Assembly: GCA_913774725.1 (NCBI GenBank)
Contig: CAJYIG010000365.1
Location: forward strand, 1-7,269
Reading direction: 5' to 3'
Length of the DNA stretch: 7,269 bases
DNA from: an uncultured Curtobacterium sp.
Lineage (GTDB): Bacteria > Actinomycetota > Actinomycetes > Actinomycetales > Microbacteriaceae
Shown here: in pieces, positions 1 to 6,762 of the stretch
How the letters are laid out: each line of letters opens with the position of its first letter
Position numbering within the stretch: the stretch's first letter is position 1
The notes under the pieces: model-generated
The model's database searches: none
What the model saw: the letters and a program-made list of their open reading frames with translations, nothing else
Told to the model about the DNA's origin: nothing
Position numbers and translations under genes: made by a program

Positions 1-892
1 ACGCAAACTTCCCGGTCTCCTTCTGGTTGTGGGCGGAGGGGTCCCAACGGGTCGCCGGGGCCTGCTCACCGCGGAGCTCCTCGAGCAGCTCGGTGATGCG
101 CTGCATGAGCAGGTCGGTCGCCTCGAGCAGGGTCTTCTGGTCGAGCGGCTTCCCGCGGAACGCCGACAGGTCGATCGGGTCGCCGACGATCACGTCGACG
201 CGCGACGGCGGGAACAGCCGGAGCTTCTTCGAGTACCGCGCCATGATCCGCTGCGTGCCCCAGTGCGCCATCGGGATGAGCGGCACGTCGTTCTCGAGCG
301 CGATCCGCACCGCACCGGTCTTGCCGCGCATCGGCCAGAGGTCGGGGTCGCGGGTGAGCGTGCCCTCGGGGTAGACGATGATCGCGCCGCCCTGCTCGAT
401 GACGGACTTCCCGCCGCCGAGCGGGTCGTTCAGGCGCGTCCGCCCGGAGCGCTCGACCGGGATCTGTCCCATCCCGGCCATCAGCCTGCCGACGACCGGG
501 ACCCGGAAGATCGACGCCTTCGCGAGGAACCGCGGTGCGCGACGGGACAGCCAGACGGCCGTGCCGACCACGAGCGGGTCGATGTTCGTGAAGTGGTTCG
601 GCGCGAGCACGAAGGCGCCGCCCTCGGGCAGGCGCTCCTGCCCGTGCCAGTGGTACCGGGCGGTGAACCGGAACACCGGGATCACCACGGACGCGGTGAT
701 GCGGAAGGCCGTGTTCAGCTCGCCGCGCCGCCACCGGCGCCCCGGGTTCGGGAGGCCCGTGGTGACGTCCGAGGCGGACGTGCGCCGTGCCTCCAGGCCG
801 TCACCCGCGCCGCGTGCCAAGCCGTCTTCCGAACCGTGCAGCGGAACGCCGTCGCCGTCCACCGGGCGGTCACCGCCCGTCGTGCCGTCCAC
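1..892 (-). CDS. plsC: Lysophospholipid acyltransferase family protein (PlsC-like, 1-acyl-sn-glycerol-3-phosphate acyltransferase), 3' end outside window
   Basis: The product probably transfers an acyl group to lysophosphatidic acid at the cytoplasmic face of the membrane, giving phosphatidic acid for phospholipid synthesis. The reading frame is open for 297 codons from a GTG at 892-890 to the window edge, so the C-terminus is missing. The catalytic HX4D motif is HFTNID (residues 100-105), and the EGT motif of the family lies in VYPEGT (residues 173-178). A short hydrophobic stretch around residues 62-78 (AFRITASVVIPVFRFTA) could anchor the protein. The chosen GTG lies 4 nt after the murA stop, with GCTAGG upstream as a weak ribosome binding site. 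A second in-frame GTG at 862-860 is possible. The first 55 residues are acidic, glycine-rich and probably disordered, and are not part of the catalytic domain. Family is clear; exact substrate is inferred. It is the last visible gene of the leuCD-murA operon. Confidence 0.88.
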   Translation of the reverse strand, partial: MDGTTGGDRPVDGDGVPLHGSEDGLARGAGDGLEARRTSASDVTTGLPNPGRRWRRGELNTAFRITASVVIPVFRFTARYHWHGQERLPEGGAFVLAPNHFTNIDPLVVGTAVWLSRRAPRFLAKASIFRVPVVGRLMAGMGQIPVERSGRTRLNDPLGGGKSVIEQGGAIIVYPEGTLTRDPDLWPMRGKTGAVRIALENDVPLIPMAHWGTQRIMARYSKKLRLFPPSRVDVIVGDPIDLSAFRGKPLDQKTLLEATDLLMQRITELLEELRGEQAPATRWDPSAHNQKETGKFA

Positions 893-896
893 GCGC

Positions 897-2264
897 CTAG
901 CCCGCAAAGTCGAAGTCGGCGCCGAGCTTGCGCAGCTTCGGGATGAAGTGCTCGTAGCCACGGCTGATGATGCCGACGTTCGTGATGTGCGACTCACCCT
1001 CGGCGGTCAGGGCCGCGATGAGGTGGCTGAAGCCGCCGCGCAGGTCCGGGACGCGGACGTTCGCGGCGTGCAGCGTCGTCGGGCCGGTGATGACGGCGGC
1101 CTGCTCGAACGGGCGGCGGGCGACACGGCGGTCGTGGCCGGGCAGCCCCTCCTTGTGCACGACGATGTCGGCGCCCATCTCGTTCAGCGCGTCCGTGAAG
1201 CCGAAGCGGTTCTCGTAGACCGTCTCGTGCACGACGCTCGTGCCCTCGGCCTGGGTCAGCGCGACGACGAGCGGCTGCTGCCAGTCCGTCATGAAGCCGG
1301 GGTGGACGTCGGTCTCGACGACGACCGGGCGCAGGGTCTCGCGCTCGCGGTAGAAGCGGATGCCGTCCTCCTGCACGTCGAACCCGCCGCCGACCTTGCG
1401 GAAGACGTTGAGGAACGTCATGAGGTCCTGCTGGTCCGCGCCCTCGACGAAGATGTCGCCGTTGGTGGCGAGCGCGGCGGAGGCCCAGCTGGCGGCCTCG
1501 TTGCGGTCGTTGATCGCGCGGTGCGTGTACCCGCGGAGCGACTCCACGCCCTCGATGAAGATCGTGCGGCTCGGCTCGACCGTGACGATCGCGCCCATCT
1601 TCTGCAGGATCGCGATGAGGTCCATGATCTCGGGCTCGATCGCCGCGTTGCGGAGTTCGGTGACGCCCTCGGCCAGCACCGACGAGAGCAGGACCTGCTC
1701 GGTCGCGCCGACGCTCGGGTACGGCAGCTCGATCTCCGCGCCCTTCAGGCCGTTCGGCGCCGTCAGGTGGATGCCGTTCAGCTGCTTGTCGACCACGGCC
1801 CCCATCGCGCGCAGGGCGTCGAGGTGGAAGTCGATCGGACGGTCGCCGATGCGGCAGCCGCCGAGGTCGGGGATGAACGCCTCGCCGAGCTTGTGCAGCA
1901 GCGGACCGCAGAACAGGATCGGGATGCGGCTCGACCCGGCGTGCGCGTCGATCTCGGCGAAGTGCGCCGACTCGACGTTCGACGGGTCGAGGATGAGCTC
2001 GCCTCGTGCAGGGTCCGTGATCCGCACGCCGTGCACTTCGAGCAGGCCGCGCACGACCTTCACGTCGGAGATGTCCGGGACGTCCTTGAGGATCGACGGG
2101 GTGTCGCCGAGCAGTGAGGCGACCATCGCCTTGGTCGCGAGGTTCTTCGCGCCACGGACCTCGATGCGTCCCACGAGCGGCTTGCCGCCCCGGATGACGA
2201 TCTCGTCCGACTTGAGGCCGACGCGGGCCCCTGCTGCTGCTGCGTCCTGTACGAGGGAGTTCAC
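897..2264 (-). CDS. murA: UDP-N-acetylglucosamine 1-carboxyvinyltransferase (MurA)
   Basis: MurA transfers enolpyruvate from phosphoenolpyruvate to UDP-GlcNAc in the cytoplasm, the first committed step of peptidoglycan synthesis. Family residues visible, numbered from the GTG start: the substrate-binding Lys/Asn in RGAKN (K40, N41), the loop cysteine in GGCRIGDRP (C137, matching E. coli Cys115), the following Arg and His, the catalytic Asp in HPGFMTDWQ (D327), and Arg409 in VPDLRG. The length is 455 aa, against about 420 for typical MurA; part of the excess is a 21-residue leader before the first beta strand (IVIRGG). I chose GTG at 2264-2262 because it shares its G with the leuD TAG stop and has GGTGA just upstream. 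An ATG at 2294-2292 would give 465 aa but overlaps leuD by 31 nt and has no ribosome binding site. The loop cysteine predicts a fosfomycin-sensitive enzyme, unlike mycobacterial MurA, which has Asp there. Confidence 0.96.
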   Translation of the reverse strand: MNSLVQDAAAAGARVGLKSDEIVIRGGKPLVGRIEVRGAKNLATKAMVASLLGDTPSILKDVPDISDVKVVRGLLEVHGVRITDPARGELILDPSNVESAHFAEIDAHAGSSRIPILFCGPLLHKLGEAFIPDLGGCRIGDRPIDFHLDALRAMGAVVDKQLNGIHLTAPNGLKGAEIELPYPSVGATEQVLLSSVLAEGVTELRNAAIEPEIMDLIAILQKMGAIVTVEPSRTIFIEGVESLRGYTHRAINDRNEAASWASAALATNGDIFVEGADQQDLMTFLNVFRKVGGGFDVQEDGIRFYRERETLRPVVVETDVHPGFMTDWQQPLVVALTQAEGTSVVHETVYENRFGFTDALNEMGADIVVHKEGLPGHDRRVARRPFEQAAVITGPTTLHAANVRVPDLRGGFSHLIAALTAEGESHITNVGIISRGYEHFIPKLRKLGADFDFAG

Positions 2265-2860
2265 TACTTCACCGGCAATGTCTTCGGCCGCCATCGGGAG
2301 CGGCGGGATTCGAACTCCGTGATCGAGGACTCGTCACGGAGGGTGAGCCCGATGTCGTCGAGCCCTTCCATCAACCGCCAACGAGTGTAGGCGTCGATCT
2401 CGAAGGGAACGTCCACCGCGCCGAGCGACACGCGCTGGGTGACCAGGTCGACGGTCGCCTGCACCCCCGGATCCCGCTCGATCTCGGCCCAGAGCGCCTC
2501 GACTTCCGGTTCGGTCACGATCGCGGTGACCAGGCCCTGCTTGCCCGCGTTGCCCTTGAAGATGTCCGCGAAGCGACTCGAGACGACCACGCGGAACCCG
2601 AAGTCGCGGAGTGCCCAGACGGCGTGCTCGCGGCTCGACCCGGTGCCGAAGTCCGGGCCGGCGACGAGCACCTGCGCGCCCTGGTACTCGGGCTGGTTGA
2701 GCACGAAGTCGGGGTCCTGGCGCCACCCGGCGAACAGGGCGTCCTCGAAGCCGGTCTTCGTGACGCGCTTGAGGTAGACCGCGGGGATGATCTGGTCGGT
2801 GTCCACGTTCGACCGCTTGAGCGGCGCGGCGATCCCGGTGACGGTGGTGATCTTGTCCAT
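2264..2860 (-). CDS. leuD: 3-isopropylmalate dehydratase small subunit
   Basis: LeuD is the swivelling small subunit that pairs with LeuC to isomerise 2-isopropylmalate to 3-isopropylmalate in leucine biosynthesis. The protein has 198 aa, the usual bacterial length. Family motifs are NVDTDQIIP (residues 18-26), [13 protein letters not shown] (residues 68-80) and [17 protein letters not shown] (residues 94-110). The C-terminus ends in RPKTLPVK, as in other LeuD proteins. The ATG shares its A with the leuC TGA stop (TGATG), so the two subunits are translationally coupled and likely made in equal amounts. Its TAG stop shares a G with the preferred murA start. The last codons spell, by chance, a sequence resembling a tRNA T-arm (see rejected items). 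Confidence 0.97.
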   Translation of the reverse strand: MDKITTVTGIAAPLKRSNVDTDQIIPAVYLKRVTKTGFEDALFAGWRQDPDFVLNQPEYQGAQVLVAGPDFGTGSSREHAVWALRDFGFRVVVSSRFADIFKGNAGKQGLVTAIVTEPEVEALWAEIERDPGVQATVDLVTQRVSLGAVDVPFEIDAYTRWRLMEGLDDIGLTLRDESSITEFESRRSRWRPKTLPVK

Positions 2861-4335
2861 CAGATGGTCCCCTCGGTGGTCGCGGTCGCGGTCGTGGTCG
2901 CGGTGTCGGTCACGGACGCCAGCGCGTCGTCGGTCTCCAGGTCCCACGGGCTCGACAGCGTGCCCCGGACAGCGGTGGCGGCGGCCACGAGCGGGGACAC
3001 CAGGTGCGTCCGTCCGCCCTTGCCCTGGCGGCCCTCGAAGTTGCGGTTCGAGGTGCTGGCGCAGCGCTCCCCCGGCGCGAGCTGGTCGGGGTTCATACCG
3101 AGGCACATCGAGCAGCCGGCGAACCGCCACTCGGCGCCGAAGTCCGTGAACACCTGGTCCAGCCCCTCGGCCTCGGCCTCGAGCCGCACCCGGGCGGACC
3201 CCGGCACGACCATCACCCGGACGCCGTCGGCCTTCTTGCGACCCTTGATGATCGACGCGAAGGCGCGGAGGTCCTCGATCCGCGAGTTCGTGCACGAGCC
3301 CATGAACACCGCGTCGACGGCGATGTCCTTCATGGGCGTGCCGGCGGTCAGGTCCATGTACTCCAACGCGCGCTGCGCCGCCGCCTGGTCGTTCGGGTCG
3401 TCGTAGTCCGAGGGGTTCGGCACATCGTCGGACAGCGAGACGCCCTGGCCGGGGTTCGTGCCCCAGGTGACGAAGGGCTCGAGCTCGTCCGCGTCGATGA
3501 AGACCTCGGCGTCGAACACGGCGTCGTCGTCGGTCGCCAGCGTGTCCCAGTAGGCGACGGCGTCGTCCCAATCCTGACCCGTCGGGGCGTGGTCGCGGCC
3601 CTGGACGTAGTCGTACGTCGTCTGGTCGGGGGCGACCATGCCGGCGCGGGCACCGGCCTCGATCGACATGTTGCAGATCGTCATGCGGCCCTCCATCGAG
3701 AGCGCGCGGATCGCCGACCCGCGGTACTCGAGCACGTAACCCTGACCGCCGCCGGTACCGATCTTCGCGATCACGGCGAGGATGATGTCCTTCGCCGTGA
3801 CGCCTGGTCGGAGGGTGCCCTCGACCGTGATCGCCATCGTCTTGAAGGGCTTGAGCGGCAGGGTCTGCGTGGCGAGGACGTGCTCGACCTCGGACGTGCC
3901 GATGCCGAACGCCATCGCACCGAACGCGCCGTGGGTGCTCGTGTGGGAGTCGCCGCACACGACGGTGATGCCAGGCATCGTCAACCCGAGCTGCGGACCG
4001 ACCACGTGCACGATCCCCTGCTCCTTGTCACCCAGCGAGTGCAGCCGGACGCCGAACTCCGCGCAGTTGCGCCGAAGGGTCTCGATCTGGGTCCGGCTCG
4101 TCGGGTCGGCGATGGGCCGGTCGATCGCGAGCGTCGGGGTGTTGTGGTCCTCGGTCGCGATGGTGAGGTCGAGGCGGCGCACCGGACGGCCGGCCTGGCG
4201 GAGGCCGTCGAACGCCTGCGGGCTCGTGACCTCGTGCACGAGGTGGAGGTCGATGTAGAGGAGGTCCGGGTTCCCGTCCTCGCCCTTGACCACGACGTGG
4301 TCGTCCCACACCTTCTCGGCGAGCGTCTTTCCCAT
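2860..4335 (-). CDS. leuC: 3-isopropylmalate dehydratase large subunit
   Basis: LeuC is the aconitase-type subunit carrying the [4Fe-4S] cluster of isopropylmalate isomerase. The protein has 491 aa. The active-site signature [16 protein letters not shown] lies at residues 125-140. The three cluster cysteines are C348 (in GSCTN) and C408/C411 (in CSMC), at the positions expected from E. coli LeuC. The conserved [10 protein letters not shown] follows at residues 429-438. The ATG at 4335-4333 is preceded by GAGGAAGGG as a good ribosome binding site. Beyond about residue 463 the C-terminus is unusual: a low-complexity Ala/Thr tail ([14 protein letters not shown]) encoded by a degenerate GGTCGC hexamer run, read here on the plus strand. 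It is the first gene of the leuCD-murA-plsC operon, and a probable operator palindrome lies about 67 bp upstream. Confidence 0.97.
   Translation of the reverse strand: MGKTLAEKVWDDHVVVKGEDGNPDLLYIDLHLVHEVTSPQAFDGLRQAGRPVRRLDLTIATEDHNTPTLAIDRPIADPTSRTQIETLRRNCAEFGVRLHSLGDKEQGIVHVVGPQLGLTMPGITVVCGDSHTSTHGAFGAMAFGIGTSEVEHVLATQTLPLKPFKTMAITVEGTLRPGVTAKDIILAVIAKIGTGGGQGYVLEYRGSAIRALSMEGRMTICNMSIEAGARAGMVAPDQTTYDYVQGRDHAPTGQDWDDAVAYWDTLATDDDAVFDAEVFIDADELEPFVTWGTNPGQGVSLSDDVPNPSDYDDPNDQAAAQRALEYMDLTAGTPMKDIAVDAVFMGSCTNSRIEDLRAFASIIKGRKKADGVRVMVVPGSARVRLEAEAEGLDQVFTDFGAEWRFAGCSMCLGMNPDQLAPGERCASTSNRNFEGRQGKGGRTHLVSPLVAAATAVRGTLSSPWDLETDDALASVTDTATTTATATTEGTI
2878..2913. repeat. Degenerate GGTCGC hexamer repeat inside the 3' end of leuC
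   Basis: On the plus strand the sequence reads GGTCGC GGTCGC GGTCGT GGTCGC, then decays to GGTGTC GGTCAC. It is in frame with leuC on the minus strand and encodes alternating Ala/Thr residues near the C-terminus. Gain or loss of whole units would lengthen or shorten the tail without a frameshift. Confidence 0.75.
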
Positions 4336-4401
4336 CGGCCCGGCCCTTCCTCATCGACGTTGCGGTACCGCTCTCGCGGCTCGGTCCGGCGAGTCTAGCA
4401 G

Positions 4402-4415
4402 GTTGGTATACCAAC
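4402..4415. promoter_or_regulatory. Perfect 14-bp palindrome GTTGGTATACCAAC, candidate GntR-family operator upstream of leuC
   Basis: The 14 bases are their own reverse complement, which is seen directly. The core TGGTATACCA matches the operator style of FadR-subfamily GntR regulators (the E. coli UxuR/ExuR sites have a TTGGTATACCAA core). It lies about 67 bp upstream of the leuC ATG and just upstream of a weak minus-strand -10-like TAGACT (4397-4392). A protein bound here would cover the -35 to -10 region of a leuC promoter. The FUSC ATG is 137 bp away on the other side, so that gene could also be controlled. The identity of the regulator is not known from this window. Confidence 0.55.
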
Positions 4416-4441
4416 GCGCGTGCGCCGCGACCGGACGCCGG

Positions 4442-4481
4442 CGGGAGGCTCGTGGCTGGGCCGCCACGGGCCTCCCGTCCG
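4442..4481. repeat. Long GC-rich hairpin, copy A of a repeat flanking the FUSC gene
   Basis: CGGGAGGCTCGTGGC (4442-4456) pairs with GCCACGGGCCTCCCG (4463-4477) around a 6-nt loop, giving a 15-bp stem with one G-T wobble. It is followed by TCCG. The same 40-bp unit recurs downstream of the FUSC gene at 5624-5663, with 33 of 40 positions identical by my alignment. It sits upstream of both flanking genes and has no T-run, so it is unlikely to be a simple terminator for either. A dispersed REP-like intergenic repeat is my preferred reading. Confidence 0.65.
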
Positions 4482-4551
4482 ACAGCCACTCACCCTCACA
4501 GGACGTGACGCGTCTCGGCGACACTCGTCGCGGTGGGAGGATGGCAGGGAC

Positions 4552-5619
4552 ATGACGACGCCTGCGCACTCGACCCGGACCACCAACCTCGAGGGCGCAG
4601 CCCGCGCCGCGATCGCCGGCGGCGCTCCGCTCGCGCTGCTCATCGCCCTGGGGATGCCGGGCTACGCGGCCTTCGCGATGTTCGCCGGGTTCACCGCGAT
4701 CTTCGGCGCGACCGAGCCGTACCGACAGCGGATGGTGACGACCGGCGTCGCGGGCGTCCTGCAGGCGTCGTGCATGTTCGCCGGCCTCGCGGTGTCGCTG
4801 TCCGGGGCGCCGCTGTGGCTGCAGGGCGTCGGGCTCGTGGTCGTCCTGGTGGTCGCGGTCTGCACGCTGAGCACGCTGCAGACGATCCCGGCGCAGCCGA
4901 TCTTCCCCGTCTTCGCGTTCTGCGTCTCGGCGCTCGTGCCCGTCCGGCCCGCTGACCTGCCCCTCGTCGCGACGATCATCGTCGGGTCGGTGGTGTGGGC
5001 CTGGCTCGTCGCGATGTCCGGCGCGCTGATCCGACTCGTCCTGCACCCGCGAGCGCCCCACGTCTTCCGCCCGATCGCGCCGCGGAAGCACCGCTCGTTC
5101 GCGATCCTGCGCAGCGCGGCGCTGTGGGAGACGGTCGGGCTCAACGTGGTCGGTGCCCTGGTCGCCGGAGCCGTCGCCGAGACGGTCCCCTGGCTCGGAC
5201 ACCCGTACTGGGCGGTCATCGCACTGGTCTCCACGCTGCCGGCGATCCGACAGCGGCACACCGTGGTCCGCGCGGTGCAGCGGTTCGTCGGCACGATCGG
5301 CGGCACGGTGATCGCCGTCGGCATCCTGCTGCTCGAGCCCTCGGTGTGGTGGATCGTGGTGATCGCCGTGGTCGGCCAGTTCTTCGCGGAGATCTTCGTC
5401 GCGCGGCACTACGCCGTGACGCTGCTGTTCCTCACGCCGCTCGCGCTCGCGGTGTCGTGGCTGAGCGTCCCCGAGGCCCCGGAGCTCCTGGCGGTGGACC
5501 GCATCGCGCAGACGCTGCTCGGCGCGCTCGTCAGCGTGGCGCTGCTCGTGGTGGGCCGGGCGATCGAGCGGCGGCGCGGCCGTGCGCTCGGTGCGACGAG
5601 CGCGATCCGCACCGTCTGA
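4552..5619 (+). CDS. FUSC family membrane protein (fusaric acid resistance/aromatic acid exporter-like)
   Basis: The product is a 355-aa polytopic membrane protein. Hydrophobic segments lie roughly at residues 17-34, 37-52, 61-81, 91-108, 112-126 and 136-160. A charged loop (RPIAPRKHR, about 172-180) separates them from a second set near 194-212, 218-234, 247-265, 267-306 and 320-340. The second half carries the FUSC_2-type stretch PYWAVIALVS followed by a basic segment and RFVGTIGGTVIAVG. Related proteins (AaeB, YccS) are about twice as long with extra cytoplasmic domains, which are absent here. Substrate cannot be read from sequence; efflux of small organic acids is only a family-based guess. 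The ATG at 4552 follows GGGAGG at 4535-4540. An upstream in-frame GTG (4420) would add 44 residues translated through the hairpin, so I reject it. It is the only plus-strand gene in the window and appears to stand alone. Confidence 0.85.
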   Translation: MTTPAHSTRTTNLEGAARAAIAGGAPLALLIALGMPGYAAFAMFAGFTAIFGATEPYRQRMVTTGVAGVLQASCMFAGLAVSLSGAPLWLQGVGLVVVLVVAVCTLSTLQTIPAQPIFPVFAFCVSALVPVRPADLPLVATIIVGSVVWAWLVAMSGALIRLVLHPRAPHVFRPIAPRKHRSFAILRSAALWETVGLNVVGALVAGAVAETVPWLGHPYWAVIALVSTLPAIRQRHTVVRAVQRFVGTIGGTVIAVGILLLEPSVWWIVVIAVVGQFFAEIFVARHYAVTLLFLTPLALAVSWLSVPEAPELLAVDRIAQTLLGALVSVALLVVGRAIERRRGRALGATSAIRTV

Positions 5620-5623
5620 CGGC

Positions 5624-5663
5624 CGGGAGGCGCGTGGCGGACCCGCACCGCGCCTCCCGTCCG
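5624..5663. repeat. GC-rich hairpin, copy B of the repeat flanking the FUSC gene; possible terminator
   Basis: CGGGAGGCGCG (5624-5634) pairs perfectly over 11 bp with CGCGCCTCCCG (5649-5659), and GCG/CGC inside the loop can add three more pairs. It starts 4 nt after the FUSC stop codon and lies between convergent genes, so it could end transcription from either side, although no T-run follows. It shares 33 of 40 positions with the hairpin at 4442-4481, including the trailing TCCG. Confidence 0.65.
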
Positions 5664-5695
5664 CCCGTTCGCTCGTCCGACGCCGCGCGGATCTG

Positions 5696-5769
5696 CGGAA
5701 CCTGGTTCCGGACTCAGAACCGGGGAGCAGCGCCGTGCTGTGTCCGGAACCTGGTTCCGCACTCGGGAC
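5696..5769. repeat. Duplicated palindrome CGGAACCTGGTTCCG in the convergent intergenic region
   Basis: The 15-bp sequence CGGAACCTGGTTCCG (7-bp arms around one T) occurs exactly twice, at 5696-5710 and 5745-5759. Similarity continues for 10 more bases (GACTCAGAAC and CACTCGGGAC), so the units are about 25-bp direct repeats with 22 matches, 49 bp apart. The second ends 1 bp before the stop codon of the histidine phosphatase gene. They could be a dispersed repeat, paired protein sites or weak RNA hairpins at the 3' ends of both transcripts. Confidence 0.7.
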
Positions 5770-5770
5770 G

Positions 5771-6376
5771 TCAGTCGCGCGGCGTGACGTTCCAGGAGTC
5801 GATCACCGGCCGGCCGTGCTCGTAGCCGAGCGAACTCACGGTGGCGGTGCCGAGCTTCAGCACGGCGCCGTCCTGCGGCGCGAGACGGATCCACGCGGCA
5901 CCCAGGGCGCGGAGCACGTGTCCGTGTGCGACCACGATCGCGTCGTCGCCTTCGGCGAGCACCGGCCGGACGCGGTTCAGGACCCGCTCGACGCGGACGC
6001 GGACCTCGGCGGCGTTCTCCCCCGGGGTGTCGCCCGCCGGCACGCCGTCGGTCCAGAGGTCCCACGGCCCGTGCCGCTCGACCTTGATCTGCGGGGTGGT
6101 CAGACCCTCGTACGCGCCGTAGTCCCACTCGTACAGGTCCTCGTCGAGCTCCGGGTCGACGCCCACGAGCTCGGCGGTGTCGCGGGCACGCTGCAGCGGG
6201 CTCGAGAGCGCGAGCCCGAACGTCCGGTCGGCGAGGTACCGGCCGGCGCGCTTCGCCTGCTCGATGCCGTTCTCGGTGAGCGGGATGTCCGTGCGGCCGG
6301 TGTGCTGACCGCTCTTCGACCACTCCGTCTCTCCGTGGCGGACGAGGACGAGTTCGCCGGGGCGTTCCGAGGTCAT
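5771..6376 (-). CDS. Histidine phosphatase family protein (phosphoglycerate mutase-like)
   Basis: The product is a 201-aa cytoplasmic enzyme of the histidine phosphatase superfamily, which transfers phosphate through a phosphohistidine. Visible catalytic features are LVRHGETEW (residues 11-19, with R13 and nucleophile H14), SSPLQRARDTAE (58-69, R63), the acidic YEWDYGAYEG (82-91) and VVAHGHVLRALG (148-159, second His151). The length and the short YEWDYGAYEG region fit a phosphatase more than a cofactor-dependent glycolytic mutase, but the substrate cannot be named. The ATG overlaps the TGA of the upstream fluoride channel gene (ATGA, 4 nt) and has a strong GGAAGGA ribosome binding site 5 nt upstream, so it should be well translated as the last gene of this operon. 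Confidence 0.92.
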   Translation of the reverse strand: MTSERPGELVLVRHGETEWSKSGQHTGRTDIPLTENGIEQAKRAGRYLADRTFGLALSSPLQRARDTAELVGVDPELDEDLYEWDYGAYEGLTTPQIKVERHGPWDLWTDGVPAGDTPGENAAEVRVRVERVLNRVRPVLAEGDDAIVVAHGHVLRALGAAWIRLAPQDGAVLKLGTATVSSLGYEHGRPVIDSWNVTPRD

Positions 6377-6762
6377 GTGTTCCTTCCGATGAGCAGGCCG
6401 AGCGCGGCTGCGCCGACCGAGACGACGAGCATCCCGAGGCCGTTCAGGACGGCGGTCCGGGTCTTGCCGGATCGGAGGAGCTGCACGGTCTCGACGCTCG
6501 CCGTCGAGAACGTCGTGTACCCACCCATCATGCCCGTCCCGAGCACGGCGACCATCGGCAACGGCAGCGCGCCGGACTCGCCGGCGCCGGTGAGGAGCCC
6601 GAGGACGAGCGACCCGGAGACGTTGATGACGAGCGTGCCGAGCGGGAAGCCCGCGAGGGCGGTGCCGCGGACCCGGCCCTTCACGAGTCCGTCGAGCCAG
6701 AACCGCAGCGCCGCACCGACGCCGCCGCCGAGCGAGACCAGCAGCAGGTCGAGGGGGCTCAC
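6373..6762 (-). CDS. crcB: Fluoride channel subunit CrcB/FluC (second of a pair)
   Basis: FluC proteins are small four-helix membrane channels that let fluoride leak out of the cell and work as antiparallel dimers. This subunit has 129 aa. Family motifs are GGGVGAALRF (residues 12-21), LGTLVINVSGS (41-51, pore Asn47) and GTGMMGGYTTFSTA (75-88). The second Phe of the usual TTFSTF box is Ala88 here. Positive charges sit in loop 1 (K28, R30, R32) and loop 3 (R97, K100, R102), with none in loop 2, which predicts both termini outside. The GTG start at 6762-6760 overlaps the upstream subunit's TGA (GTGA) and has CGGAG about 7 nt upstream. An upstream in-frame ATG would add 43 unrelated residues inside the neighbouring gene and is rejected. 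Confidence 0.92.
   Translation of the reverse strand: MSPLDLLLVSLGGGVGAALRFWLDGLVKGRVRGTALAGFPLGTLVINVSGSLVLGLLTGAGESGALPLPMVAVLGTGMMGGYTTFSTASVETVQLLRSGKTRTAVLNGLGMLVVSVGAAALGLLIGRNT

Larger units (their letters stand above)
4336..4551. other. Divergent intergenic region between leuC and the FUSC gene
   Basis: This 216-bp region holds the leuC leader with its ribosome binding site (4345-4353), a 10-bp palindrome GCGGTACCGC (4362-4371), a weak -10-like TAGACT on the minus strand (4397-4392), the GTTGGTATACCAAC palindrome (4402-4415) and a strong hairpin (4442-4477). GGGAGG at 4535-4540 is the likely ribosome binding site for the FUSC gene. I see no convincing -35 for either gene, no leader peptide rich in leucine codons and no T-box. 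Confidence 0.7.

Noticed and set aside
378..2117. Open frame of 579 codons on the plus strand opposite murA and plsC
   Set aside because: It is antisense to two clear genes, its translation is low-complexity Arg/Asp/Val-rich, and such frames are common in high-GC DNA.
2295..2330. Sequence resembling the T-arm and 3' end of a tRNA on the minus strand (GAGTTCGAATCCCGCC)
   Set aside because: The T-stem does not pair well, no matching acceptor or anticodon arm lies upstream, and the bases encode the conserved C-terminus of LeuD. It is a chance resemblance.
3004..4398. Open frame of 464 codons on the plus strand opposite leuC
   Set aside because: It has the same antisense pattern with no recognisable domain, and leuC is unambiguous on the other strand.
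4336..4400. Possible leucine attenuator in the leuC leader
   Set aside because: The leader is short, has no run of leucine codons after a start, and no terminator/antiterminator pair is visible.
4403..4414. TTGGTA and TATACC within the palindrome as -35/-10 promoter elements
   Set aside because: TTGGTA is only 11 nt from the TAGACT -10-like sequence, and TATACC has no acceptable -35 at 16-18 nt on either strand.
4541..4555. Tiny upstream reading frame MAGT whose TGA overlaps the FUSC ATG (ATGA)
   Set aside because: GGGAGG directly abuts its ATG with no spacing, so initiation there is unlikely. The same GGGAGG is better placed for the FUSC start.
5696..5710. LexA (SOS) box in GGAACCTGGTTCC
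   Set aside because: The GAAC and GTTC halves are separated by 3 nt instead of the 4 nt of the Gram-positive LexA site, and the location between convergent gene ends does not fit.
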